A stretch of DNA of 64,000 bases from Scolanthus callimorphus (GCA_033964015.1 CM066914.1:13693831-13757830); one strand, 5' to 3'. Positions 10,476 through 24,300 are shown, counted from the first letter of the stretch. The notes: generated from the letters alone by a model not told the origin. A program made the numbers and translations.

Positions 10476-10918
10476 CAATCTCGTACCCAGAGCCCGTCAT
10501 CTTTTGGCCAGCGGCAAGATTCAGGGCTCTGGGGGAATCAATAATTTCAAAACCCAGATTCTTTGTTTCCGGTTTGAACGTTGTATGAAAGTTCGTTACG
10601 TTTTTGATCTACCACGCATGCTCACAAATCGGATTCCCCCCAACCTCGTCAACGGGGTCTTCTCGGTCGTTTTTCAAAATGGCGGTTAGCTCAGAGAAGA
10701 CCCTGGGGGAGGCTGAGTCACATGACCACTGAGGACATGGGAACGAGGTTGTCCTTTGTTTCGAAACGGTCATGTGACTCAGCCTCCCCCAGGGTCTTCT
10801 CTGAGCTAACCGCCATTTTGAAAAACGACCGAGAAGACCCTGGGGACGAGGTTGGATTCCCCCAGAGCCCTGAATCTTGCCGCTGGCCAAAAGATGACGG
10901 GCTCTGGGTACGAGATTG
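10476..10918. repeat. Nested palindromic transposon
   Basis: Outer arms 10476-10540 and about 10849-10918 carry CAATCTCGTACCCAGAGCCC and the complement. Inside, about 10637-10728 and 10767-10852 form a second palindrome, with GTCTTCTCGGTCGTTTTTCA against its complement, around a short spacer. The whole 440 bp can fold into a single hairpin. Confidence 0.8.
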
Positions 10919-10930
10919 CAGTGAGAATCA

Positions 10931-11700
10931 TTCTCGTACCCAGAGCTCCCTGGCTTGTCACCTCGCGGGTAGGCTCGAGTCGATTGTGCTAGTAAAACTG
11001 GCATATTATGCTAGTAGCACTGCTCGTTGTTTATCCTAATTATGCTCAAATTATGCTCGTTTTTCAAAATTATGCTACTTTTTTTTTCAATATTATGCTC
11101 GACAAAAAATGGGCAAAACAGTAAGAAAGGTGAGTTTTATTAACCTTTTATATTAATAAATCTCTTAGATGAGATAAGTAATACTGTGCGGGCTGCTTTA
11201 GTGGTTTTAAGTATCCGATCTCTAGCACTGTCAGCTCTTTTGGGTCCTTGCAAGACCTGAAAGTTCTCGGGCTATGCTGGGGTGGAGGACGCCATTTTGT
11301 CACGTTGTCACACCTATGAGAGTAGGTTTTCTAGACTTCCGGTTCCGGTTCTTCCCAACAAAAAACTAAAAAACTATTCCAACAATTCCGCCGACCGTTT
11401 ATTTGGAGAGCTTTTTTTATGTCTGAAGTCAATTTATCATTTACGATAAGGGATATTTGAGCGTGGTTTTAGCACTTCCGGTCTTCAAAATACAAATTAT
11501 GCTAGCATTGCTTTTTGACAAAAAATCTAAAAATTATGCTCGTTTTGACAAATTATGCCAAAAATTATGCTAGCACAATCGACTCGAGCCTACTCGCGGG
11601 AGGATCTGGGGACATCTATTTGAAGGCCTTCGCTGATTGGCTGATTTTGAACGTTGGGGCATGCGCAGTAAGTTGTTGCTCTCAACGGCTCTGTCAATCT
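10931..11700. repeat. Family A transposon interrupted by a second element
   Basis: The left end ATTCTCGTACCCAGAGCTCC starts near 10932 and the family A body resumes near 11590 (CTCGCGGGAGGATCTGGGG). Between them, about 10971-11595, is another element with inverted ends GGCTCGAGTCGATTGTGCTA and complement. It contains many copies of ATTATGCT. A small palindromic element follows at about 11696-11745. Confidence 0.7.
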
Positions 11701-11745
11701 CGTACCCAGAGCCCGTCATCTTTTGGCCAGCGGCCAAAGTTCCGT

Positions 11746-12555
11746 TCAAGCAGCCACACGAGTACGCTATGGTATCGTTTAAAAAACCCACTCTGGGTAG
11801 CGTTTATAAAATGTTGCTTTTTTTGGGTCATCGTTTCCATCGTATACGTGTAGACGATAGCCGTATCCGTAACAAAAAGGTTGCGTGGTTTTCAAACGAA
11901 AACGCAATCGTGTGGACGGGGTCTAAGAACTTGCTATTCCAGTATTCCGCTGATCTATCGTGTACAGGCACCATTCATAAACGTCTGACAGAGCGGAAAT
12001 GCGCTTTCTACGAGTTTAACTCGCAGTTTTAAATATGAATATTTTGTACACAAGTAGTCCTTATAGTCAAAGAGGTGATACTTTGATGAGCACAAACATG
12101 AACATTTTCCTTATTATTTTTACTACCTTTGTGAAGACCGTGTAAAAAGTGGGTAACTTATGCAATGGACGGTAACAAAAGTTTTTCACCAAAAAATGTG
12201 AGAAATAACTGCAGCCGAATAAAAATATAAAGAAAACAAATCACCACATGTCATTTCCGCTCTGCCTTGACGTCCAAGTAAAATTTAATCTTGCGAATAC
12301 TAAAAGACTAAGACAAGGCCTTTTGAGTGGCGCCGGAGAAAAAAAAACGCATGCAAAGTGATATAACTTTGAAAGACCAAGCTGTTTTCATATATTTTGA
12401 AAATCCAATTTAATCTTATCTTATATTTACTATCTTATATTTCTATTTAACCTTGCTTGCCTGAAGGTTTCCAAACCCATTTCTTTAAAATAACACTACC
12501 CTTTACGTCCAGCCGCGTTTGGTTTACGATTCAAACGGGCACGTTTTGTCGAGAA
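11746..12555. other. Intergenic, no gene seen
   Basis: AT-rich spacer. The open frame at 11637-12032 runs out of transposon sequence and has no family features. Confidence 0.5.
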
Positions 12556-12637
12556 GTAGTCACGTTTCTCGCTCTCTGATTGGCTAAAATATAACGGTCA
12601 AAAGAGCAGCCAATCAGCGAGCGAGAAACGCGACTAC
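12556..12637. repeat. Imperfect hairpin
   Basis: GTAGTCACGTTTCTCGCTC (12556-12574, continuing to 12585) pairs with a complement at 12608-12637. It lies about 230 bp beyond the 3' end of the aldolase-like gene. Confidence 0.7.
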
Positions 12638-12869
12638 GACGATTTTTTATCTTGCATTACAAACATCAAGGAGTCACTCTGTAGTCCTTGGCGTTCTGGA
12701 TGGGCTCCCTGTGGTGGGTAGGTGAGATAGAAAGTGTGACGTCATAGGTAAACACTGCCCAGCCCTCGCGCTTCCTCAAGGTTCATCTTCGAGCACAGGA
12801 AGCCCGGTCAGAACGCCTGGGACTAGGCTGGGAGTTACTTCGTCTGTTGTCGCTCCCAGTACAGTTTTT

Positions 12870-15131
12870 CTATCGACACAGGTATCCTGGGTCCTTCTTG
12901 CTGAAGATTCTCTTGAGCGCCTCTATCAGTAATCGCCCATAATGTGAATTCAGATTTCTATGATACTTGTCGACTTGAAATTCTCCACTGGTCTCTTTGC
13001 AAATCTGATCTGGAATTTCCAGAAGTTTTTTACCCGTTGCCATAGCGACCATCTGAAATAAAACGAGAGGGTGTCATCAAAGACAAAGGTTTCAAGCAGT
13101 TGTAAAATTAAGCTCTGGATTTCTTTTTTCGATCAATCAGACCTAAGATTATAACTACCTGATACTTGCAGCACCACTCTAGATGGTAGAGTTTATAGAA
13201 CGCTTCTGACAATGACGCACTGACCACAGCAACCCCGTGGTTCCGCATAAACAGGACAGTTTTGTCGCCTAGAGAGCGTGCCATCTTGTCGCCCTCGCCT
13301 TCTTTAGCTCCTGACCCGCCAAAGTCCGAAAAGTAAGCAATGTCGTTATAGAACATGCAGTCATTTTGGTGACAGAACCTGAACTCTTCGTTCTCCAACA
13401 TACCTGATAAAATAGAAAGACATCGCTGGCTTCAGTATTGTTGCAATATGAAAACATTGTAACACCTACAATACGTATGAAACGGACGTTTCAGGAAATA
13501 AGGGTGTTTTCTCAAATATTCGCCTGATCCTACAAAACACCTGCTTTCCGCTTGTATCTCATATCCCAAGTTGTACGCCTTTGGTACAAAAACGGTCAAT
13601 GAAAATCATGGCCGAGGTCTACTTACAGGGGGTGACAACCCTGAGGCTGTTTGAGCAATGGAGTTTTTTTTTAGGTTAACGTCCCGAAATATGTTCAAGC
13701 TTTACTCAGAAAATGTTCTTACTCGATGAACATCAACAGCACAAGGACTTTCTTCTCAATCCATGAAAGTAACTTTTCTCAATTTTTCCCAAAACGTACT
13801 CTTCAGCTCCCGCTTTTCTTTGCTCTTTCCGAGAAAACATAGTCTCCCGCGCAGCCTTTGTGTCTACAGCCTTTGTATCGGTCACGCAACGCTTCGTGGG
13901 GACAATGGACGGGCTGCTGCGCGGGAGACTATGGAAACACGGCTGAACTCCCGACTCCAGACATCTTTTTTATATGAAAAACTTGGCTCCCCGAAACAGC
14001 CGTTCAGGATTGTCACTCCCACTCTTACCAAGCGCAGTACAATAAGTAGAGTGCACATGGAGGCAGCACTCCACATCAGGCCTGGCGGATAAGATAACCG
14101 TGTGGATGCCAAGGGCTTCTATTTGGATGGTTCCCTCTCCTTCAACAACATGACCACTGGCGATGTCAACTCCGATCAAAGAAGAAGGTGTCACCTTCAA
14201 AAGAGAGAGGTTGTTGCCGAGCTCGGATCCAGATAATTTTTAAAAAGGGGGGTGTATCACAGATAAAATATGCGTAGAAATAACGCATACAATAAAACAA
14301 TTATAGATTTTTCCTACAAAATAACACTTCAAAAGCGATGCACTGGCGCGCAATGGAGCTAACTGCTAACATGTACGATTTACATGTTCGTTTCTGTGTG
14401 CTGCTAAAATACAACTGAAGCAATGCCAAAAAAGGTTCGAAAAAGTTTTTGATAAATATTCCACTCTGTTGTGGAAATTTGTTTAGATTCACAGCATCGT
14501 CGATGACACTTTCACAAAATACAGAGGATGAAGTCACATTGCCGTGCAGGATTTGTTTTTCGAGGAGAAAAGAGCCGCAGGGGGTCGGTCCTCGCTGGCG
14601 TAATGGCTACTGTTTGCGTGACCTTTATTTATGGCGAGCATGCAAATCGACACAATGCAGACAAACACACACAACACACGCTTTGAAGTTGCAAAGCTGC
14701 AAGGTTTATCAGTTTTCCAACATTAAATCACTTTCACTTCCCTTAGTCTCTGCTAGTAGGGATTGAGCATAACTAAAACATAAACCAAGCAATATAAACC
14801 AAGGATAACTGAATTCAGCCCTATTTGATTACCATACCTCACTCCAATGAAGGCCGTGCGCTATCACCAGCATCACCTCGCCATCCCCATCTCTCGCAGG
14901 CGCTCGCATCGTCAGATGATTACATACTGACTGATTGTAGCCATAATAATCGAGTCCTCGATATACAGTGGCTAAATCTTCACGGCATCGTTGATTCAAG
15001 GCCCTGCGATCCTCGTAGTCCACTGAAGCTCGATGACTCTTTCTTGTTTCCCTTGAGAAAAGATCATTTATAGCTGTTCTCAATGAATCCAAGAGGAAAA
15101 CCGTTGTCAAAAACATAGCAAGGCTCGACAA
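12870..15131 (-). CDS. Class II aldolase/adducin N-terminal domain protein
   Basis: Four exons, 5' to 3': 15131-14838, 14194-14029, 13403-13159, 13052-12870 (stop TAG), in phases 0, 1 and 0, giving 295 residues. The family fold covers about residues 45-290: CREDLATVYRGLDYYGYNQS, then GEGTIQIEALGIHTVI, LHVHSTYCTAL and FMRNHGVAVV. His144 and His146 of HVH and His209 of RNHG are spaced almost as the three zinc-binding histidines of bacterial fuculose-phosphate aldolase (two residues, then about 61-63). The metal site therefore looks intact, unlike in adducins. The first 30 residues are hydrophobic (LAMFLTTVFLLDSL) and may be a signal or anchor. It is a stand-alone domain without an adducin tail. 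Substrate unknown. The gene is divergent from the SLC5 gene. Confidence 0.87.
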
Positions 15132-15367
15132 GGCTCTTCTTTCGTTCTCGTTTCTTCTTTCTTATATTGTGCTAGAAATCAAGGGAAGGGTACTGGATTC
15201 ACTAGATCAAGTCGATCAATGTTGCGTGACGTCTGCATATATATAATGTAAATGCTGAAGATCAGATAAAGTGCGTGACATGTTTCGATAAGAGCACCCA
15301 AACGCCGCTCTAGCAATAGTTTAGTTTATTCCTCGCAGTTCAGATAGCACGATACAGTTTAGCGACC
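15132..15367. promoter_or_regulatory. Shared divergent promoter region
   Basis: Only 236 bp separate the two start codons of the aldolase-like (-) and SLC5 (+) genes. The interval holds a CRE-like TGACGTCT at 15227-15234 and a TATATATAAT tract at about 15238-15246. The SLC5 ATG is in a strong context (GCGACCATGG). The two genes probably share this promoter; co-regulation is inference. Confidence 0.6.
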
Positions 15368-18300
15368 ATGGCTGGAAAAGAAGCTGTCCCTGGTTTGGAA
15401 GGCTGGGATATTGTACTTATAGTGCTGTATTTTCTCGTGGTGATGGGTATATGTATCTATGTAAGTACTACTACTACTACTATTATCATGATTATATGTC
15501 CGTGTGACCCAACTGCACTAGGCTCTAAAAGTGTTGGCGATCTGTGCACCGGGCAAAGGAGAAATGATTCAGTTATTAGGATACGGCCGGCTAAAAGGGG
15601 AAGGGGCAGCAGTTTCATTATGCACATGACTACGAAGAAAACAAAGCTGTCATGAAAACAGAATAATCGGGAATAACTCAGTTGATAACCAGCTTGGACA
15701 GCTTGGGCTATGAGCTGATAATCACGATGAACTGCTAGGAAAGACACTGGGATCATGAAAGCCCAAAGTATGGCCTGGATCAGGGCTCAGAGGAGGAGCG
15801 GGCGGGCTCAGGGATCATAAGATTACTGGGATGGTCCGGATAAGGGAACATAATTTTTAATGGGAACAGGGAGGGAGCAAAAATTGTTTGGGCTCAGATC
15901 AAAATGACTGCCAAAAATTAAGGGATCTGTGTGACCCAAATATACCATGTTGTGAGAATATGAGTCTGGAATCAGTTTCCACAACTGGGCGTTGATATGG
16001 CACTTAGCAACAGCCTTTTGGTTCGATATTGTTCTTACTATTTGGTTGACAAGTACGCTTTGATCGGAGGCTGCAGTGTGTTACGACCACTTATCGGCGT
16101 TCAAATATTTTTTACGGCCTTAAATAATAGACCATTTTCTCAGGCATGCGTGCGCAACAAATTCAGTGTTAGGACCGGTCAACAAGGGAACCAGCCATTG
16201 TTATTCAAAATGGTGGTTCCAAGTGATTACAGCAGCACAAAAGCTACGATAACGATTCCCTTGTTAACCGGTCCTGATGTCGAGCTTGTTGCGCACACAT
16301 ACCTGAGAAAATGGTCTATTAGGGCAATGTAGACTGGTCAGTGAACTAGTTGAAGTCATTTCTTGAATAAGATAATAATTTAACGTACAAATATCTTTTG
16401 GTCGTGATGTGATATTGAACCTTTAGGGTACGCAGGGCCAGGGTTGGAGAAAAATCAAAGCAAACCTTTCGCCAACTCGTGGATATAAGAACAATAGATT
16501 GATTGGCGAGTTCATGTCGCATGATAATATTAGCTTGTAGTCCTACAGACTTGGTCTGACGTTGTATTCTGTCGCTGGATGATCCAGCGCCTCTGAGGGG
16601 GATTTTTTTAGTGGTCGGGAAAATCGGAGCTGGATTCTTGAGCATGCATATCGAGACCCCATAGTAACTCTCGTTTGTATGTTACGCATATCTATGCGTT
16701 ATGCTATGCGGCTAATCTTCGCGCGTAGGGATGCTGTCAGGACATCATTTCTCTATTACGATGATGCTATTTTCTTTCTCACCGGAAGGGGTTCCGGAAC
16801 CCCCCCTCTCCCGCAGCGGAACCCCCCTCGCCTCTGTTCTGGACCGACTGACTACTAAAATTGAAAATATTTAATAGACAACAAATAAAAGCTCCAATAT
16901 AAAATGTAGCAAATTTCTTCAAACGCTAGTTTTTCCCCGAGATCTATGTGGAGTTTTTTTATTTTTTAAATTTTGGAACCCCCCTCTCATAAGTGCTGGC
17001 TACGCCCCTGAGTCTTCCTTCCTCTTATTTCTCATTTTCTCTCTCCTTGAGAGACCTTTGCTAGAAAGGAACACCGAGTGTTACCTGGTGTCAATTTCTC
17101 GCCAACCACGGCGCCCAGCTAGTTTTTTTCGCGTGTGCTAACAATCCCCTTCGTGCACTTCTCTCAGGCGATGTTTCAGACCAACCGCGGAACTGTCAGT
17201 GGCTATTTCCTGGCGGGACGGTTCATGACATGGATACCGGTAAGAAATTTACTGTTTTGGAGCTTATCACACAGGGAAACCAATCGGAGTGGGAAAAGCG
17301 GAATTTCCCAAGGCACACGCATGGGAAGTGTTCGGAATTCACAGATACCATAGATACCGTTACGCACGTACCTCGGCTCAGAAGCTACAACAATGTTTGA
17401 GAAAATACCTCCAAAAAATCAAAAGCTGTGCTAGTTATAGTATGACGTACTTGGACAAGGATTGCTGTCCTGTTTCCTCCCATCTAGGTAGGTGCATCAA
17501 TCTTCGCCAGTAACATAGGAAGCGAGCACCTCATCGGACTGGCGGGCTCAGGAGCGGCTGCCGGGATAGGCGTCGGATCATTTGAAATCAATGTAAGTAC
17601 CCATCCTAAAATTGGTATTTTTTTTCGGATTATGTTATCTTCAAGATGGTGGCCGGAATGGGATGAAAATGTTTCCCTTTTTTTCAGGCGATGATTATGA
17701 TTCAGATGCTCGGATGGCTTTTTGCTCCTGTCTACATTGCTGCCGGGGTAATTCCAGCTCCTTGTAGTCTTATGATATTATTTTAGAATTAAATTAAAGA
17801 GAATAAAGTGCTGTTTTTATCCCGAAAAAAAAACAAGGACTTTTCGGGATATAAACATCACTCTATGTACTCTCTAAAAAAACATCACTCTTATTTCCTA
17901 AGGTCTGCACGCTACCAGAATACATTCATCGCAGATTTGGAGGTCAAAGGATACGAGTTTGGCTCTCTGTACTCTCTCTTCTTCTCTATATTTTTACAAA
18001 AATCTCGGTGAGTACCTCATCTGTTACGGTCATCAATAAACAAAATTTCAGTTCGCGTTCCCTGTTTTAGTCATTTGACTACCTCACAGACAGTTCTTCC
18101 ACACTATGAGTATAGCGGGGTTGAACGACATCCCAAGGGCGGATCTAGGGGGGGTGATTAGGGTGGCTAGCCACTCCCTTGTCCTCATATTTCTTGTAAA
18201 AACCTTAAGATTAGCCACCCCCTTGGTCTGAACTCTGTAGTATATCCTTTGTACTAGCCACCCCCCTTCTTAAGGGTCTGCATCCGCCACTGCATCCCTA

Positions 18301-21300
18301 GTTTTTTTTCTCCAAACGTTGACCATGTGACTGCCATGTGTTCTTGAAAAATGACCAAGTAAAGGCGTCATTTTTCTTAAGCCTCTCCCTAAGTGGTTTT
18401 GTCACGGGCTGCCAGGATTTTCTCCCCACCACGCCAAGGAAACGTGCCTTGCTTACATGCCTTGCTTACATGCCTTCTGTATGCATTCCAAATGCAGTGG
18501 GCGCTCGAGTTAATATCCTTTCATGTTTTAAGGTCAACCTGTTTTCTGGAGCCCTGTTTATTAACCTCGCCCTTGGCTGGAACCTGTTCGCAGCCATCCT
18601 CTTGTTGCTGGGTCTGTCGTGCCTTTGTACGATTACTGGTAGGTATAAAGGTTCGGTGCTCTGCGATCAGAGGTTGGTCTTTGTGATTTTTTTTACCAAG
18701 GAACATTCTCCATAGTGTCGCATGCTTTGCGGCATAATTGTCTTGTGATATCTTACTTGGATTGGAGGTGGATTATAGAGCAGATTTCGTATGACTGTGA
18801 AAAGTGCCGCGACTCGGCGCGTTACTGACACGGTGGCGGTACGGAACCTGGCCTGCTGTAGATACGGAGGAAATCGCGCGTAGTCGCGGTACGGTCACGG
18901 TCGCGGTGCAACTTTGCCGTAGCACTTTTCACAGTCATACGAAATCTGTTCTATCATATTCAATACCCCCAGTTTGCAGAGGGCTCAGTCACTTTAGCAC
19001 GCGTAGAAAGTTCAAATCTCGCGCATGCGTGAATGGCTGTCACTAGAGCCTTCTCCGTTAGGGGATGAGCCGGGAAGCTCTGGGTACGAAAATGACCGTC
19101 TCCTAAATTTCCTGCTTCCACGCGCGATGAACAGTGATAGAAAGAAAGATAATTGATAGTAGCATTGTATTGTTTGGTGTTCCAGGAGGTCTTGCGGCTG
19201 TTATCTACACCGATACTTTGTGTACCTTCTTGATGACCGTGGGTTCTCTGATCTTGATGGGAATAGGTACAGTATTACTCAGATGATCTCGTACACGCCT
19301 CTTTGGCGCTCAGACTTGCCTCAGGTAGTGGTGAAAAAGTGTGGCCCAACTGCACATGCGCACGGGAAACTTTGACAAAAAGTACATTTCTATAGCCAAC
19401 AGTTACCGTCACCCAAGAACATTACATAATAATGAAGAGCGCTTGTCAGCCACATCTTTGTTATTGTTTTTAATAATCTTTTAGAAATCTCTCGAAATAA
19501 CCATCTACAAAATGGATGCTTCCCTGGACTTAGCATGTTGCTCGGCCGATAGAATGGCGGCTGTCTGAGGCTCTTTAAGATCGAAGATGTTATCTAAATA
19601 GATAGTATCCTTCGCAGTGACTTCAGCATTGACGCAGAAGTGGGTGTAAAGGAGGCTACTAATATTTGTCAGGATCATGAGTGCCTCGCTAATGCGGTTG
19701 ACGTTGTTTAGGTTTCGCCGAGGTCGGTGGTTACGAGGGGCTCAAATCTAAGTACATGGTAGCCGTGTCGAACCACACCCTGCATTCTAACACCTCATGT
19801 GGCTGGCCACGTAAAGACTCCTTTCACTTGCTCCGAGACCCTATCAACTCCGATATCCCCTGGCCAGGGTTCATTATCGGCGAAACTATTATATCCATCT
19901 GGTACTGGTGCGCTGATCAGGTAAAACTTGGAATGGCGCATGAAAGCGGATTATGTCTGCCACGTACCCGGCCCTGGCGTTTAAGGTGTGTCGATAAAGG
20001 ACAAAATCCCGCGTCGGCGAATACCAAAGGCGAATTCTCGAGGCGCGTAATGCATCATGGAAAGGCTCAACGCTGTTCGCAAAGGACCACGGGAAGAAAT
20101 GAGATGCGCGTTTTTCTCTTCGCCCTTCCCATGAGGCTTTTCGTGCTAGTTCGCTCCCAGTCACTTCCGCCTCAAACTAATCACTAGAGCGCGCCTGGGT
20201 TCGAGGCAGGGATTCTGTTGTGTTATCAGTGCCCTGTGGCAAGACTGTGGTCATCAACGGGGAATACGGGAGGGGGATTTTGTACTCGCCTATCAATTTG
20301 CTTTCCCACTGGTTGTCTATTTTTATATGAACGTTTATATGGCTTTTATTAGTACAACGTCAAGATGTGTAAATTGTGTACCGCAGGTTATTGTACAACG
20401 CACGCTGTCCTCCAAGAGTCTGTCCCACGCCCAAGGTGCCTGCTTGTTCGCCGGGTGGATCAAGGTGTTGCCCCTCTTCACTTTGTTGATGCCAGGGATG
20501 ATTAGCAGAGTTCTGTCACCAGGTAACAAAACTCTTTTATTGTGTTCAAAGCCCCTTGCTTAACAAGGATGCCCGTTTCTTTGCCGGTGGCGGAATGGTG
20601 AGCATATACCTTTTTCCTTTGCCAAACGAAAATCGTGGCGATCAAAGGCAATGTGTTGGCGACAAATTTCGTCGCCAGCTGTCGAGTAAAATGTTAAACT
20701 TCAACCCCTGGTCAATCTTTTGGCTCTTCTTCTTCTGTTGTGTCTATACAGAGCGCGTCGCCTGCAGTACCCCTGAGGCTTGTATGGCGGTTTGTGGAAG
20801 TGAGGTTGGCTGCTCAAACATCGCTTATCCCGAGTTGGTGCTCAAGCTTATGCCTACAGGTGCGTACACATGGGGTATGACGATGAATAACACGTTAGAA
20901 GCATTACCAGGGACGCACCTCAAGCCAGTACGTTGTGAGCGTATTGATTTAATCTAACCTATCGCTCTCAAACTCGACAGTTACTAGTTTGAATACGCTC
21001 TTTCTAGTACCATGGTCAGATTATAAATAGCTCGTGACGTTGCGTGACGCTGCGCCCACATATAAATGCCATGATGACTGATTTTTTCTGCGTTAATTCC
21101 GTTCTGTTTTCACAGGTTTGCGAGGTCTAATGATGGCAGTCATGATGGCTGCCCTCATGAGCGACCTCACCTCCATATTTAATAGCGCCAGTACTCTCTT
21201 CACTATTGATGTCTACGGCAGGTTCAGACCAAGAGCTTCCGTTCGGGAGCTCATGATTGTCGGACGGTAAGGACAATAGATGCTTGCATGACGAGGTGGA

Positions 21301-24300
21301 ACACCAATGAGACCCTTACAAATTGTGGATCACTTGTGTTTGCCGCGAATGTGTTACCCAATGGCTGATTGATCACTTGTGTTTGCCGCGAATTTGTTAC
21401 CATAAGTTACCATGGCTGATTGATCCAGTACCGTCATTGATTTTTTCGACGCAGTGTCAGACTGCTTTAATACAGTCATCTACGTTACTAGCGCACTCGA
21501 ACACAGCTAATTTTGATAAGTGCCTTTTTTACGTACAAACTGAAATCGCCATTTGGTGATAAGGTTGAAATGTTTGGTCGCCAATCCCTAAATCTAGTCG
21601 CCATTGGTCGCCCAATGTCTGGCTCTTGGGCAGACGTGGCAATTCACGCCATACATCACGCTTTTTGTAGCTTGCTGAAAACTGGTAATTTACAGCTTCA
21701 TTCGGTGTCGGTCAACCTACGACAACGCAACATATTTTTTCGTGTCGGGCCCGACAGTCTGTCCGAGAGTACAATCAGTCATAACCCTGGAACCGGACCG
21801 TGCGCACGGACAGGTAATCAAAGCGACGACTTGCCATTCTCGTTCCCAGAGCTCCCCAGCTCGTCTGCTCGCAGGGGAGGCTCTGGGGACATCCACTTGA
21901 GGGCCGTCACTGATTGGTTGATTTTGAGTGTTGGAGCATGCGCTGAAAGGTCTTTCTCTCAGCGGCTCTGTATTAAATCTCGCGCATGCGTCAGTGGCTG
22001 TCACCAGAGCCTCCCCCCCGAGGTTACGAGCCGGGGAGCTCTGGGTTCGAGAATGACGACTTGCGCATTGTAATTTTTCTTTCGTTCTGTTGTATTTCTA
22101 GTGTGATGGTTGCAGTCATGACAGTTGTGGGTATCCTGTGGATTCCTGTCATACAGAATGTTCACGGTGGTCAGCTGTTTGTTTATATTCAAGCCGTCAC
22201 TGCATACCTCAGTCCACCTATTGCCAGTATTTACGTGCTCGCACTTTTCTGGAGAAGAACTACAGAAAAGGTGAGTCGGTTGTATCAAGGAGACATCTGT
22301 CTCAGTCAAGACTGGTCAGAGGGGGGAAGGGGAAGGAGACATCTGTCTCAGTCAAGACTTGAGGGGGAAGGGGGGTGGGGTGGGGTGGGGGCAGGAGGTA
22401 GTACTATGATAGCCAACTTACGAACTTGACCCCAGCGGGCGGACAGTGTCTGTACTTGTGCCTCTGTCTATGTCATATGTACGTGACATAGATATCGAGG
22501 CAGAACTGAGAACGTTCCCTTATCCTATGGAAACTCTGCGTACTGAAATTTGACTCGCTTTCTTCCATCATAAGATGCAGCAGAAAATCATACTGCCATA
22601 GCACAGAGATTCTACCCCACTCCCCCGAAGATAAAAATGGCCACTCTTATGCCCCTCCCCATTTAATAGGCGTTGCTCGTCGTGCTTATTTTTTCTTTTA
22701 TCTTCATAGGGCGCGTTCTGGGGCATGATGATCGGATTTGTGACTGGTGCTGTTCGTATGATCTTGGATTTTGTGTACCAGAAGCCACGTTGCGGCGAAC
22801 CAGACAACCGTCCACTTATAACAGCTAACGTGCACTACATGTACTTCGCTATTATCGCGTTCGTCATCACTACGGTTGCCATAGTGATCATTAGTCTCTT
22901 GACGGAGCCAGCACCTGACGCAAATGTGAGTAATAAAAAAATCAAAAAATTCCCGAGTGATCACTTTAGTTAGCAAACGCAAGACTTCCTGCACGTAAAC
23001 CCCTCGGTCAGAAATCCTTGTTACTGAGGCTATAGAGTTTCTACGCAATGAAGCAGTCGAGCGAGTTTTTAGCTGCGCCAAATTGAGCGTACTTACTGAA
23101 TTGAAAGGCAGAGGGAAAGAAGCCACAATTAAGAACTGCAGACTTGTACCATGCGTTACTTACTTACCGGTTACTTGCATTGGCATGGCGTTACTTTGGG
23201 AATGCACCGCGCTCATTGGAGGTGCGCAGCCGCTCTTACCATGGTCCGAAACATTCCCTCCAGATTGCCCGACTGACGTGGTGGAATCGTCATGACGCGT
23301 TTTCTACAAGCGATCACCCAGAGACGGACAGAGATGATGAGCTGGCCATGCATAACGTGGCTTTACCACATGATGAGATTCAGAAAGAGAAGAGCCCGGA
23401 TGCAGAGGGCGCTACTAGCGGAAGTCAAAAGAAAAAGGGCGAACTCGAAGAGCTAGCAGAAAACGTTAAAGGTAAGCCTAGATAATACGTTTTACGTTTT
23501 ACGCTTGGTGGTCGCTCACATATCAAGAAAATTTCACCAAAAGCTGTCGTTTTGCCGACGTTGCAAAACTTCCTTATTAGCAAATGCCCCTTACCTTATT
23601 TGGTAGGTCTGTAAGTACTTTTCCTCGTATCTCAGTGAAAAAAGCAGTAAAGTTCACCAAAACTTGCAGATAATCGAGAAACATCGTTTTCTTGTCCGCC
23701 ATTTTGTTTTTACCCCCCGCCGAGGGGCCTGAGACACGTTTTGAACACCACAGGCAACCCGCGCGGATTGGCCATAAATCGACAGCACTTTCTTGATATG
23801 AATTAGAAATCGCTTGATATTCTGCGCATTCAATGCCCAAATTCCCGCCTTTAAATTATTGATGCACTGGAGAAATTGGTTCTTTGAGAGTGACAAGTAA
23901 TTTGAGGCATTAATAAACGTCAGTGCCTGACACCACAGCCTCCCACACGCGCGTTGACGAGCCGGGGAACTCTGGGTACGATAATGTAGAAGCCAGACTG
24001 TGTGCTAACTAAAAATGCCTTGTACAATATATGAGAACGATTTCCGTCGCAAAAGCAAGCAATTTTGATGAACTTACTATTCCGCATCGTATTTATCATG
24101 CTGATATGATTCTGCACTGAGGCCTAGTACATACGCCGCTCTTATCATGAGCCGTTCCAATTGCAAAATCTCGATAAAACAATATTGTTCGTCCATCTCT
24201 GGTCTGCCTGTCACCTAGACTATTCTATATCATACCGGTAATGTAGAATCCATTTAAATGCCCCACTTTTCGCGTATTTCACGGCAACAGGTTGGATCGG

